Shown here: positions 37,196 through 45,669 of the stretch, piece by piece
Layout: each line of letters starts with the position of its first letter
How positions within the stretch are numbered: position 1 is the stretch's first letter
Assembly (NCBI GenBank): GCA_017744315.1
Contig: JAGIBN010000011.1
Span: forward strand, 28,734 to 92,733
Origin: Porphyrobacter sp.
Lineage (GTDB): Bacteria > Pseudomonadota > Alphaproteobacteria > Sphingomonadales > Sphingomonadaceae
Reading direction: 5' to 3'
DNA length: 64,000 bases
The notes under the pieces: model-generated
What the model was told of the DNA's origin: nothing
The model's input: the letters and a program-made list of their open reading frames with translations, nothing else
Databases searched by the model: none
Translations under genes and position numbers: made by a program

Positions 37196-37624
37196 TTACG
37201 AAATCGCGTTGCGCAGGCGGTCGAACAAGCCTTCCTTGTCGCTGGTCAGAACCTCGACCAGGCGCGCAGGATCGTAAGGCTTTTCGAAGACGGGCCCCAT
37301 CTCCGCGATCTCTGGCGGGATGTCCTGCGGTGTTCCAGTGGAGAACACGATCCGCGGCGGTTTCGGCCCGATCAGGTCGACCAGCTCGGCGATGGCCCAG
37401 CCATCATCGCGGTCGGCAAGATGGACATCGAGCACGATAGCGTCGGCTGGCCCTTGCTCAAGCGCGTCCATCGTCTGGGCGATGCTGGGACATACCACGA
37501 CCTCCGCCGTTCCCGCGTCGAGGAGCGCGGTCTCGATCGAGAGACCGAGGATCGGATCGTCTTCGACCACCAGAACTCGACCGAGCCTGTGCTTGGATAC
37601 CTTTTTTGACTTTCCGCGGCGCAT
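37196..37624 (-). CDS. Single-domain response regulator (FAT GUY-like, SdrG-type)
   Basis: A 142-residue stand-alone receiver domain with a basic N-terminal tail (RRGKSKKVSKHR). Acidic residues are in VEDDP, the phosphorylated Asp66 is in IVLDVHLAD, and Lys115 is in FEKPYD. The segment VFSTGTP (residues 93-99) resembles the FAT GUY motif of single-domain regulators such as SdrG that feed phosphate into PhyR circuits. The ATG at 37624 is required because the upstream in-frame ATG at 37678 lies before the -10 element of a perfect EcfG promoter. Position near phyR and the promoter both argue for a role in the general stress response. Confidence 0.85.
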   Translation of the reverse strand: MRRGKSKKVSKHRLGRVLVVEDDPILGLSIETALLDAGTAEVVVCPSIAQTMDALEQGPADAIVLDVHLADRDDGWAIAELVDLIGPKPPRIVFSTGTPQDIPPEIAEMGPVFEKPYDPARLVEVLTSDKEGLFDRLRNAIS

Positions 37625-37666
37625 GTCTGTCCCTGGCGGGTCGACACTTTCTCGCCCGCCTCTCCT

Positions 37667-37692
37667 AACGGCGAGCACCCTACCACGGTTCC
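37667..37692 (-). promoter_or_regulatory. EcfG-type promoter of the single-domain response regulator
   Basis: On the minus strand, GGAAC (37688-37692) and CGTT (37667-37670) are 17 bp apart, an exact match to the EcfG consensus. It lies in the gap downstream of the GNAT-like gene and about 43 bp before the regulator's ATG. Confidence 0.8.
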
Positions 37693-37714
37693 ACGCCCTG
37701 TCGCAGCGCCGAGG

Positions 37715-38872
37715 CTACAGGTCCTTCGAATAGATCCGGTATTCGCGATTCATCTTGCTGCCGATGGCGTCAGCGATCGCGACCATGCCCTGGTTGTCCT
37801 CAAGCACCCAGCCCACCTCTGCGCGTTTCACACCGTGATTGGCGACCGCGTAGCGGCGGATGTACTCGATCATCATGAAAGCCAGCTGGCTGGCCATGCG
37901 CGAGTTCTGCAGCTTGGTGACCACGCCCATCAGCGGCACTCGGAAACCCTCGCTCTGCGGGTTGCGCAGCCACCAGAGCAACTTGGCCCAGTTGAATGGG
38001 AACAGCTTGCCGCCCATCGTCTTGAGCTTCGCGTTCACGTCAGGAAGCGAGAGCATGAAGGCCACCGGCTCGCCGTCGATTTCGGCGATCATGTTGGCAC
38101 CCTCGATGATCATCGGCGCGAGCTTCTTGGCGCCATAGACCTTCTCGGTCTCGGTAAAGGGGACGAAGCCCCAGTTCTTCGACCAGGCGTTGTTGAGGAT
38201 GTCGAGGATGATCGCGGTCTCGCGCTGCATCTGCTTCTTGTCGACCGGGCGCACCTTGATGCTGGCGTTCTTTTCGCCGAGCGCCACGATGCGGTTGATC
38301 AGCGGCGGGAAGCCGTCCTGGACCATCACGTCATAAGTCAGCAGTCGCTTGGCGACCTGATAGCCGGCGCTTTCGATCCAGCCTTCGTACTGCGGCAGGT
38401 TGTGGCCCATCATCACCATCGGCGAGTGATCGTGACCGTGCACCAGCAGGCCGGGCTCTTCCCAGATCGACAGGCTGATCGGCGCGAGGATGCGGGTCAT
38501 GCCCTGTTCGCGCAGCCATTGCTCAGCACGCGCTATCAGGGCGTGGGCGACGGCTTCGTCTTCGGCTTCGAACAGGCCCCAGTTGCCGGTGCCCGGCCCC
38601 ATGCCCTGCTCGATCGGCTGGGTGAGCGCCAGTTCGTCATAGTGGGCGGAAATGCGGCCCACGACCTTCCCCGCGCGGCGAGCGAGGAACAATTGGACCT
38701 TGGCGTGTTCGTGAAACGGGTTCTTTCCCGGCGTCAGCAACTCGACAACTTCGGCTCGCAGCGGCGGTACCCAATGCGGATCTTCGCTATTCAGGCGATA
38801 ACTGAGATCGATAAACGCATTGAAGTCGCTCTTGCCCGAAACGGGCGCAATAACTACGTCGGCTGATGACAC
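37715..38872 (-). CDS. GNAT-like conserved protein
   Basis: A 385-residue cytoplasmic protein similar to a widely distributed family that carries a GNAT acetyltransferase-like fold and has sometimes been mislabelled dATP pyrophosphohydrolase. Features include HWVPPLRAEVVELLTPGKNPF near the start (quoted as HWVPPLRAEV), a QLFLARRAGKVVGRISA strand pair as in acetyl-CoA-binding domains, and EVGWVLEDNQGM near the C-terminus. No catalytic data can be deduced. It is divergent from the fatty-acid desaturase with 140 bp between starts. Confidence 0.75.
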   Translation of the reverse strand: MSSADVVIAPVSGKSDFNAFIDLSYRLNSEDPHWVPPLRAEVVELLTPGKNPFHEHAKVQLFLARRAGKVVGRISAHYDELALTQPIEQGMGPGTGNWGLFEAEDEAVAHALIARAEQWLREQGMTRILAPISLSIWEEPGLLVHGHDHSPMVMMGHNLPQYEGWIESAGYQVAKRLLTYDVMVQDGFPPLINRIVALGEKNASIKVRPVDKKQMQRETAIILDILNNAWSKNWGFVPFTETEKVYGAKKLAPMIIEGANMIAEIDGEPVAFMLSLPDVNAKLKTMGGKLFPFNWAKLLWWLRNPQSEGFRVPLMGVVTKLQNSRMASQLAFMMIEYIRRYAVANHGVKRAEVGWVLEDNQGMVAIADAIGSKMNREYRIYSKDL

Positions 38873-39012
38873 GGTTTCGTGGCCTTCATTCAGGGAAGGT
38901 TAGCCCTGCGTATGGTGTCGGTGGCTTGTCAAGCCGGACCCCTGAAGAAAGCCGCATGGCGGCAACTTGCCGTCGCGATTGCCAGGCGAGCGCCTGATAT
39001 TGGAAAACTTGC

Positions 39013-40140
39013 ATGACTGCCCAAGACTCAACGACCGTCCTCGGTGACGCCACTTCGCAAACTCGCACGCGGGCCAAGCCTGCGGGCAAGGGCGACGATA
39101 TGGTTCTGCTGCGCACCGCGGCGGAAGTGACGCGTGACATCGGCACGGCTCGTCCGGACATCTACTGGCCCGACATGCTGATTTCCGCCGGTGTCGGCTA
39201 TGCCGCGCTGGCCGGGGCCATTCTGTTCGACAACACGCTTCTGGCCGTCGTGTCCGGCATCGTCTCGATCCTGGCGCTCTATCGCGCGCTGCTGTTCATT
39301 CACGAGCTGACGCACATCCACCGCAACGCGCTGCCGGGCTTCCGCCTGGCGTGGAACGTAGTGGTCGGCGTTCCCCTGCTCACGCCTTCGCTGATGTACG
39401 AAAACGTGCACACGCTGCACCACGCGCGCACCCGCTACGGCACGGCGGAAGATCCCGAGTACCTTCCGCTCGCGTTGATGAAGCCCTGGTCTCTGCCGCT
39501 GTTCATCCTGATCGCGTTGCTGGCGCCGGTGGCGTTCCTGATCCGCTCGGCGATCCTGGTGCCGCTGGGCGCGATCATCCCGCCGCTGCGCAAGCTGGTG
39601 TGGGAGAAGTTCTCCGCGCTCTCGATCAATCCCGACTTCCGCCGTCGTCCGGCAGAAGGCGAGTTCGCGCGTCAGGTGTTCTGGCAGGAACTTGGCGCTT
39701 CGATCTGGGCCCTCGCCCTGATCGGCAGCGTCTTTGCCTTCGGGTGGAGGCCCCTCGTTATCGCTCTCATCGTGCTCTCGGGCGTGGCTGTCCTCAACCA
39801 GCTGCGCACGCTGGTCGCGCACTTGTGGGAGAACGAAGGCGAACAGATGAGCGTGACCGCGCAGTATCTCGACTCGGTCAACGTTCCGCCGCCCTCCCCG
39901 CTGGCGGTGCTCTGGGCTCCCGTGGGCCTCCGTTATCACGCGCTGCACCACTTGCTGCCGAGCCTGCCGTACCATTCGCTGGGTGAGGCGCATCGCCGAC
40001 TGAACGAGCGGCTGGGAACGGGCTCGACTTACGCCGGTGCCAATCATCCGGGCATGTTCGTGCTGGTGGCCCGCATCGCCCGCAGCACCATGGTCAGAGG
40101 GGGCGATCGGCGCTCTGCCAAGCAAGCCGAAGCCGCCTGA
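39013..40140 (+). CDS. Membrane fatty acid desaturase
   Basis: A 375-residue integral membrane di-iron enzyme. The three histidine boxes are present: HELTH at residues 97-101, HTLHH at 133-137 and HALHH near 317, with hydrophobic helices before and between them. Members insert double bonds or hydroxyl groups into acyl chains, or act on carotenoids and other lipids; the substrate is not set by sequence. About 140 bp of non-coding DNA separates it from the divergent GNAT-like gene, and a strong hairpin terminator follows it. Confidence 0.88.
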   Translation: MTAQDSTTVLGDATSQTRTRAKPAGKGDDMVLLRTAAEVTRDIGTARPDIYWPDMLISAGVGYAALAGAILFDNTLLAVVSGIVSILALYRALLFIHELTHIHRNALPGFRLAWNVVVGVPLLTPSLMYENVHTLHHARTRYGTAEDPEYLPLALMKPWSLPLFILIALLAPVAFLIRSAILVPLGAIIPPLRKLVWEKFSALSINPDFRRRPAEGEFARQVFWQELGASIWALALIGSVFAFGWRPLVIALIVLSGVAVLNQLRTLVAHLWENEGEQMSVTAQYLDSVNVPPPSPLAVLWAPVGLRYHALHHLLPSLPYHSLGEAHRRLNERLGTGSTYAGANHPGMFVLVARIARSTMVRGGDRRSAKQAEAA

Positions 40141-40180
40141 TCATCACCCCATTTGGCCGGCCGTCGCGGCCATAAAGAAA

Positions 40181-40214
40181 GGGCGCGCAAGCCAAGCTTG
40201 CGCGCCCCTCTTTT
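40181..40214. terminator. Terminator between desaturase and lipoprotein genes
   Basis: A perfect 11-bp stem GGGCGCGCAAG / CTTGCGCGCCC (40181-40207, 5-base loop) with CTCTTTT after it on the plus strand and a T-rich stretch on the minus strand, so it can serve both convergent genes. Confidence 0.8.
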
Positions 40215-40256
40215 CGCGTAAGGCCGGGGTTACCCACCGGCCCACACGAAAGCTAA

Positions 40257-40517
40257 TTACTTAGCAGCAGCGGCCGCGTCAGTAGCAGCAGCAGCAGCGT
40301 CGGTCGCGGCAGCAGCAGCGTCGGTCGCAGCGGCAGCAGCGTCGGTGGCTTCAGCAGCAGCAGCGTCAACAGCGGCGGTGTCGGTAGCAACCGGCTCAAC
40401 AGCAGCGGCATCGGTCGCTTCGGTGGTGGCTTCTTCGGTCGGGGCCGAGCTGTCGCCGCAAGCCGACAGGGCGAGCAGGGCGGTGGCCGAGAAGGCAGCC
40501 AGAGCAATCTTCTTCAT
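40257..40517 (-). CDS. Alanine-rich repeat lipoprotein
   Basis: An 86-residue predicted lipoprotein: signal sequence MKKIALAAFSATALLALSAC with lipobox LSAC, then a short acidic, Thr-rich part, and a C-terminal half made of four tandem ATDAAAA units. The nearly identical 21-bp DNA units could expand or shrink by slippage. An aggag site precedes the ATG at 40517. The role is unknown; similar Ala-rich small lipoproteins are abundant in sphingomonads. Confidence 0.78.
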   Translation of the reverse strand: MKKIALAAFSATALLALSACGDSSAPTEEATTEATDAAAVEPVATDTAAVDAAAAEATDAAAAATDAAAAATDAAAAATDAAAAAK

Positions 40518-40641
40518 CTCAGTTTCTCCTAGAGGGGGACAGGCCCCACAGAAACTCGCAGCGCGCGAGCGGCGCCTCAAATAATGGCAAAAATGTGGCA
40601 GCGCAAGCGGCGAGTGAGGCACAATGTGTTCTGGCCCCGCT

Positions 40642-41742
40642 CTATTCCTCCGTTCGGATCAGCACTGTCTCCCCCAAAAGGAAGAACAGCACGAACGGGG
40701 CCCAGGCCGCGAGAAGCGGCGGATAGCCGCCAAAACTGCCCATGGCCAGTGCCGCGTTATCGACCACGAAAAACGCGAAGCCCAGCGCCATGCCGATTAC
40801 GGCACGCGCGAGCAGGTGTCCGGAACGGGCGAGCCCGAATCCGGCCACGGCACCCAGCAGCGGCATGAGCATGGTCGACAGGGGACCTGAGAACTTGTGC
40901 CACCATTTGCCGCGAAGCTCTGCGGTGCGTCGGCCCGCGCTGTCGAGTGCCTGGATCGAACGGCGGAGCTCGCCGACCGACTCGGCATCGGGATCGACCT
41001 TGCGCTGCGCGATCTGGGCGAGCGTGATGCCCGGCCCCACGACGATCGGTTCGGCAACATCGCGGGCTTCGGCGGTTGCCACGTCGAACTGGCGCGCGTT
41101 CTCCAGGCGCCAGCCCGGATCGGCGAAGCGGGCGATAGGTGCGCGGTACTGCCGAACGATCATCCCTGAGTCGTCGCGCTGGTAGAACGACACGCCCTGC
41201 ATGACGATGTTCTTGCCCGTGCCGCTGATCGACGAGGCCAGGAGGACGTCGTTGCCGTCGTTGAGGTAGATGTTGGCCCGAAGCGTTGGGTCGTCGGGCA
41301 CGGGGCCGTAATCGTTGGCTTCCCACGCCTTGAGCGTCGCGCTCGAGCGAGTGACCACGCGTTCGTTGAACCCGAACGAGACCAGGGCAATTCCCATGGC
41401 CACCAGGAAAAGCGGCGCCAGGATCTGGTGCGCCGACAAGCCGGCCGCCTTCATCGCGATGACTTCGCTGTTCTGGTTGAAGGTCGCGAGCGTGAGGATC
41501 GTCGCCAGCAAGACCGAATAGGGCAGGAACCTCGCTATCAGCTGAGGTACCCGCAAGCCGACGTACTTGAGCACCTCTGCCTGGCCGTTGCCCGCATAGG
41601 CGAGGATCTTGCCGGTGTTGGTGAGCAGGTCGAGCATCATCAGCACCAGCACGAGCATGATGAGCACGGCCAGGATGCGGACGAAGAAGGTCTTGCCGAG
41701 ATACCAGGTCAGGGTTTTCGACGGAAAGAAGTCAAACTGCAC
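40642..41742 (-). CDS. lptG: LPS export permease LptG
   Basis: A 366-residue inner-membrane subunit of the LptB2FG ABC transporter that extracts lipopolysaccharide and drives it to the outer membrane. There are three hydrophobic helices near the N-terminus and three near the C-terminus, with a periplasmic jelly-roll part between (about residues 130-270). NQNSEVIAMKAAGLS is the coupling-helix signature of the family. The start overlaps the end of lptF by 11 bp on the same strand, the usual lptF-lptG order. Confidence 0.92.
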   Translation of the reverse strand: MQFDFFPSKTLTWYLGKTFFVRILAVLIMLVLVLMMLDLLTNTGKILAYAGNGQAEVLKYVGLRVPQLIARFLPYSVLLATILTLATFNQNSEVIAMKAAGLSAHQILAPLFLVAMGIALVSFGFNERVVTRSSATLKAWEANDYGPVPDDPTLRANIYLNDGNDVLLASSISGTGKNIVMQGVSFYQRDDSGMIVRQYRAPIARFADPGWRLENARQFDVATAEARDVAEPIVVGPGITLAQIAQRKVDPDAESVGELRRSIQALDSAGRRTAELRGKWWHKFSGPLSTMLMPLLGAVAGFGLARSGHLLARAVIGMALGFAFFVVDNAALAMGSFGGYPPLLAAWAPFVLFFLLGETVLIRTEE

Positions 41743-42982
41743 GCGCTGGCTCCTCGCCGTGCGCCGCAGCTTGTTCGCGCGCCTCGCGCTGGCGTTCGCG
41801 TCGTTTCAACAGGTCCTTGATGCGCCGGATGAGCTTGGCATAGGCCGCCTCAAGCGCGCCGATGGCCTGGCCGCCGGGCACGAAGGCGACGCGGTAGTAC
41901 ATCCAGGCGATCAGCGCCGCGAACAGCACGAACGGCCCCCACAGGGCGAGCAGGGGATTGACCCGACCCAGCTCCGCCACCGAGGCGCCGTACTGGTTGA
42001 CCTTGTGATAGGCAACCACCATCACGATCGACACGAACACGCCGAGGGCCGACGTCGAGCGCTTGGGCGGAATCGCCAGCGCCACGGCCATGAGCGGCAG
42101 CATCAGCATCATGATGACTTCGACCAGCCGATAATTGAAGTTCGCCTGTCCCCCGGCCCGCTGCACGGAAGTGGACTGGTCGCTCCAGCCGATGTGCATG
42201 AGTTCGGGGAGGAGGTATTCCCGGTTCTCGTCACCCCGCGCGCGGAAGCGCTCGATGGCCGGAAGGTCGATCGGCAAGTCGTGCTGGGAGAAGCTGAGCA
42301 CCCGCGGTGGCTTCCCGGGAACGTCCTGGATGATCGTGCCATCCTCCAGCCGGAAGATGATCGTGTTGCGGTTCTCGCGGTTGGCGAGGAAGCGTCCTTC
42401 TCGCGCGGAGATCGACAGGACCTGCCCCTTGTCGTCGGCGACGCGGGCGAAAATCCCCATCAGGCGGCGCCCGTCGTCGCGGCTTTCCTCGATCCGCAGC
42501 GCCACGCGATCCTCGATCGCGGTGAACTCGCCCACCTTGATCGCCGCGCCGAGCGCGCCCGAGCGGAGTTCGAACTCCATCTGCGCGTAGCTATAACGGG
42601 CCAGTGGCTGCCAGTAGCCGACGATCACGAAATTGACCGCCATGAGCAGCAGCGTGATCAGGTAGGGTACGCGCAGCAGCCGGGTGTAGCTCCAGCCGAC
42701 CGCACGAAGCACGTCGAGCTCGCTCGTGGTGGCGAGTTTGCGAAAGGCGAACAGGATGCCGAGCATCAGTCCGAGCGGAATCGCCAGGCCCGCATATTCG
42801 GGCACCAGGTTGACCAGCATCTTGAAGACCACCCGCACGGGGCCGCCTTCGCTGGAGACGAATTCCATCAGCCGCAGCATCTTCTCGAGCATGAGCAGCG
42901 ACGCGGCGAGCAGGAACACGCCGATCATCGGCATCAGCACGAGCCGGAATACGTAACGGTCGATCGCGGTAAAGAAGGTCAA
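41732..42982 (-). CDS. lptF: LPS export permease LptF
   Basis: A 416-residue LptF-type partner of LptG with the same build: N-terminal and C-terminal groups of three helices and a periplasmic domain between. FRKLATTSELDVLRAVGWS is the coupling segment. The start is annotated at a TTG (42980-42982), since no ATG precedes the first helix (the next in-frame one lies within it); DRYVFR at residues 8-13 is conserved, so little upstream sequence can be missing. The C-terminal tail is long and highly charged. Confidence 0.9.
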   Translation of the reverse strand: MTFFTAIDRYVFRLVLMPMIGVFLLAASLLMLEKMLRLMEFVSSEGGPVRVVFKMLVNLVPEYAGLAIPLGLMLGILFAFRKLATTSELDVLRAVGWSYTRLLRVPYLITLLLMAVNFVIVGYWQPLARYSYAQMEFELRSGALGAAIKVGEFTAIEDRVALRIEESRDDGRRLMGIFARVADDKGQVLSISAREGRFLANRENRNTIIFRLEDGTIIQDVPGKPPRVLSFSQHDLPIDLPAIERFRARGDENREYLLPELMHIGWSDQSTSVQRAGGQANFNYRLVEVIMMLMLPLMAVALAIPPKRSTSALGVFVSIVMVVAYHKVNQYGASVAELGRVNPLLALWGPFVLFAALIAWMYYRVAFVPGGQAIGALEAAYAKLIRRIKDLLKRRERQREAREQAAAHGEEPARAV

Positions 42983-43089
42983 CCTGGGGGCAATCGCTTT
43001 TGAGGCGGAAGTTCGGGCGGCCTATAACCCGGTGATCGCCTCAGGTCATGTCCGTTATTTCGTCCGGCAGGCAACCCACCGGCCACAAA

Positions 43090-43485
43090 CTAGGCCTTTT
43101 CCAGCGTGCACTGGAGCGGATGCTGGTTCTGGCGCGCGAAATCCATGACCTGGGTCACTTTGGTTTCGGCCACTTCGTACGGGTAGACCCCGCACACGCC
43201 AACGCCCCGCTGGTGGACATGGAGCATGACGCGCGTCGCCTGTTCCAGGTCCATGCGGAAGAAGCGCTTGAGCACCATCACGACGAATTCCATCGGGGTG
43301 TAATCGTCGTTCAACATCAGCACTTTATACTGGCTGGGCTTCTTCGATTTGGCTCGCGTGCGGGTTGCGACACCGATCTGGCCGTCCCCGTCACCCCCGA
43401 ACGGATCGTCGTCCTGGCCGGCGGCACGCACGATATCGCGCGAGGGCGACCCGTGAAGGGGGAATGTCTGACGAGTCCGATGCAT
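43090..43485 (-). CDS. clpS: ATP-dependent Clp protease adaptor ClpS
   Basis: A 131-residue adaptor that delivers N-degron substrates to ClpA. The conserved core is present: [19 protein letters not shown] with the substrate-binding NDDYTP, and [20 protein letters not shown]. About 45 residues before the core are low-complexity, longer than in most homologues, so the true start could lie further in. Unlike in many genomes, no clpA gene follows; lptF lies downstream on the same strand. Confidence 0.93.
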   Translation of the reverse strand: MHRTRQTFPLHGSPSRDIVRAAGQDDDPFGGDGDGQIGVATRTRAKSKKPSQYKVLMLNDDYTPMEFVVMVLKRFFRMDLEQATRVMLHVHQRGVGVCGVYPYEVAETKVTQVMDFARQNQHPLQCTLEKA

Positions 43486-43650
43486 CGTGCTGCAATATCG
43501 TATCGCGCGGCGCCCCTGCAAGGTGTGAGGGCAAATTCGCGTCATTGGCGGCCCGGAATGGGGCGAAAAGCAAAACGGACCGGACGGCTTGCGCCACCCG
43601 GTCCGTCGTCTCGCCGCGGGGAGAGGAGAGCGCGGCGACTAGATCTTCGC

Positions 43651-44463
43651 TCAGGCGACCTTGGCGAGCTTTTCGGCAGCCAGGTTCACGCGGCCCGAAA
43701 GCGGAGCGAACGTTTCCTTGGAAAGCTTGAGCACCGCTTCGGTGTTCTTCGAACCGGTGGCTACGAAAGCTTCGAAATTGCGGCGCAGGATCTTGCTCTG
43801 CAGCTGGAACAGCTCGGTCGGGCTCTTGACCGCGGCCAGTTCCTTCACATCCGCAGTCGCGGTTTCGTAAGCCGACTTGGCCTCTTCCACGTAGGTCTTG
43901 CCAAGCGTCTGGGCGCCAGTGGCGAAGATCTTGGAGCTCTCGACGATTGCCTCGACATTGCCCTTGGTGAACTCGGTCAGCTCGGCCACGGCTTCGCCAC
44001 TCTTGTCGTAGGCGGCCTGGGCACGGGTCTGAATCTCACCGAACGCGTCGGCGAACGGCTTGGTAAAGTCGGGGGTCTTGGCAGTCGCCATGATTTTTTC
44101 CTTCAATTCCGTAACTGTTGGTTTCGGTTTGAGTATCGTCACGGGCGCCGGAGCGGCCGCTGCCTTGGCGACGCGCACCGCGCGCTTTGCCGCCTTGGCT
44201 TTTGCATCTGCTGTCAGCCGCTTTGGAGCGGTCTTCTTGATCTTTGCCGGCTCGGCCGGCGTCGGTGGAGAGGCTTTGGCCGGAGCGGGCTTCTTCGGAG
44301 CCGCAATGACCTTCGCTTCCACCGTCTTGCTTTCGACCGGCGGAGGGACCGGTGCGGCCACTTCAACCGGGGCCTTCACCTCTTCGACCGGCTTCGCCTC
44401 AGCGGCCGCAGCCGCATAGGCTTTTTCGGCGCTCTTGGCGGCTTCGTCGGGGGAGTCGGCCAT
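43651..44463 (-). CDS. Phasin with Lys/Ala/Pro-rich N-terminal extension
   Basis: A 270-residue phasin family protein that should coat polyhydroxyalkanoate granules. Residues 1-120 are a low-complexity Ala/Pro/Lys-rich region with basic blocks, like histone-type tails that may bind DNA. The remaining part, from MATAKTPDFTKPF at about residue 125, is the conserved helical phasin domain (ELTEFTKGNVEAIVESSK; SPTELFQLQSKILRRNFEA). An internal ATG at 44091 with its own gaagga site could give a 146-residue form without the tail. Two TGCATTGCA operators lie 38-97 bp upstream of the full-length start. It fits with the PHA synthase gene 2.2 kb away. Confidence 0.88.
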   Translation of the reverse strand: MADSPDEAAKSAEKAYAAAAAEAKPVEEVKAPVEVAAPVPPPVESKTVEAKVIAAPKKPAPAKASPPTPAEPAKIKKTAPKRLTADAKAKAAKRAVRVAKAAAAPAPVTILKPKPTVTELKEKIMATAKTPDFTKPFADAFGEIQTRAQAAYDKSGEAVAELTEFTKGNVEAIVESSKIFATGAQTLGKTYVEEAKSAYETATADVKELAAVKSPTELFQLQSKILRRNFEAFVATGSKNTEAVLKLSKETFAPLSGRVNLAAEKLAKVA

Positions 44464-44500
44464 TCGTCTTCCTCGCTACGCAAGTGCGGCATTTGATTGC

Positions 44501-44560
44501 TGCATTGCACAAATAGGTGCGGGTGCGAATGGTGTCAATGGGTTTTTGTGCATTGCACAA
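44501..44560. promoter_or_regulatory. Two PhaR-like operators upstream of the phasin gene
   Basis: TGCATTGCA occurs at 44501-44509 and at 44549-44557; the second is the centre of a perfect 15-bp palindrome TTGTGCATTGCACAA (44546-44560). The pattern TGC-N3-GCA is that recognised by the PHA-responsive repressor PhaR in Paracoccus and Rhodobacter. The site centres are 48 bp apart. Confidence 0.55.
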
Positions 44561-44683
44561 TGATGACAGTTTTGGGGCCTGAAACCGGGCCTCCGTCGTA
44601 GGTAGATAACCTAATAGAGCGACCGCACGTGCAGGAATAAATCCAGACCTTTCGTCAGCGAAGACATACGAAGGTTCCCTGCA

Positions 44684-45613
44684 ATGCGTTTCCCGAATGC
44701 GCGTCAGATGGCGTCGATGCTGTTGATCGGGCTTGGCTGGTGTCTTTTGCCAGCGCAGGCGCAAGCGCAGGCCTATGTCTGTGGCTCAGGTCCCGGGCCG
44801 GGCGAACGGCAGGTCGGGTGGACGCCGGGCGGCAATGGCGTCGGCTCGGTGCCGCTGTGCATGCGTGATGGCTACGCGCAGCCCGCGTACCCCACGCCAC
44901 CCCCACCTCCCCGCGAGGAGTATGCGGCGATCGCCGCGCACCCCGATGCGGCGGACGTGTGGGTCACCAATAGTACCATTTTCGCCAACTTTGATCACGT
45001 CAAAGGGAGGGTCCTTGAAATGTGCAACGCCGTAATGGGCGGCGGCTGCGTAGGACTGGGGGCCTGGCGGAATTCGTCGTATGTGGTGTTCCGCAACAAG
45101 ACCGGCTCATTCTATACCGCTTGGCTGGATGACGGAGGGGCTGCACGCGAGAGAACGCTGGCCGAATGTTCGGCCGAGCAACTGCTGCCGTGCGAAGTCT
45201 TCGGCACCTTCAGCTCTGTCAGCTACCGTTCGCCTGACGCTTCCGCGCGCAAATTGTATGCGGCGTCAGCCTGGGTAGCCGCCCCGCATCCAGTTGATTA
45301 CAAGCTCTATATCGCCAGCGGGCTCAGCAGCCCCGATGCCGCGATAGCAGCGGCGGTCAAGGCGTGCCAGGAGGCCACGTCGCAGCCTTGCGAACTCAAC
45401 CAATGGACCGGCAACGGCTTTATCCAGACCTATCGACTGAATGGCGGCGACATAAGCGCGACTGTCGAAACAACGGCCGAGCGCGCGCAAGACGCGGCCT
45501 GGGAAAATTGCCGGAAACTGAGAAGCACGAAGTGCGAACTCCAGGCGTCGTTCGACAGCCGCAAGCCGGGGCTGTTCGTGCATGATTTCGTCGCAGCCTC
45601 GGCGGCGAAGTGA
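44684..45613 (+). CDS. Secreted DUF4189 protein
   Basis: A 309-residue exported protein: signal peptide to about residue 29 (AQAQAQA), a Gly/Pro-rich part, then two or three DUF4189-like modules in which alanine-rich helices end in paired cysteines (VLEMCNAVMGGGCVG; TLAECSAEQLLPCEVF; AVKACQEATSQPCELN; AWENCRKLRSTKCELQ). The cysteine pairs probably form disulfides. The function of the family is unknown. Its stop overlaps a GTG of the following open frame. Confidence 0.78.
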   Translation: MRFPNARQMASMLLIGLGWCLLPAQAQAQAYVCGSGPGPGERQVGWTPGGNGVGSVPLCMRDGYAQPAYPTPPPPPREEYAAIAAHPDAADVWVTNSTIFANFDHVKGRVLEMCNAVMGGGCVGLGAWRNSSYVVFRNKTGSFYTAWLDDGGAARERTLAECSAEQLLPCEVFGTFSSVSYRSPDASARKLYAASAWVAAPHPVDYKLYIASGLSSPDAAIAAAVKACQEATSQPCELNQWTGNGFIQTYRLNGGDISATVETTAERAQDAAWENCRKLRSTKCELQASFDSRKPGLFVHDFVAASAAK

Positions 45614-45669
45614 CGAGCGTCATGGAACGAACTCTTCCGGCAGACCCCCTTCACCTTCAGAGAAAGTTG

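Noticed and set aside
37625..37678. Longer N-terminus for the single-domain response regulator
   Set aside because: The longer start lies upstream of the -10 element of the gene's EcfG promoter, so it would not be on the transcript.
40257..40400. CRISPR-like short repeats
   Set aside because: The repeats are codon repeats inside a lipoprotein gene with no spacers; no CRISPR array or cas gene is present anywhere in the window.
41609..43003. A 464-codon plus-strand frame opposite lptF
   Set aside because: Shadow frame, dominated by His/Gln/Arg; lptF is well supported on the other strand.
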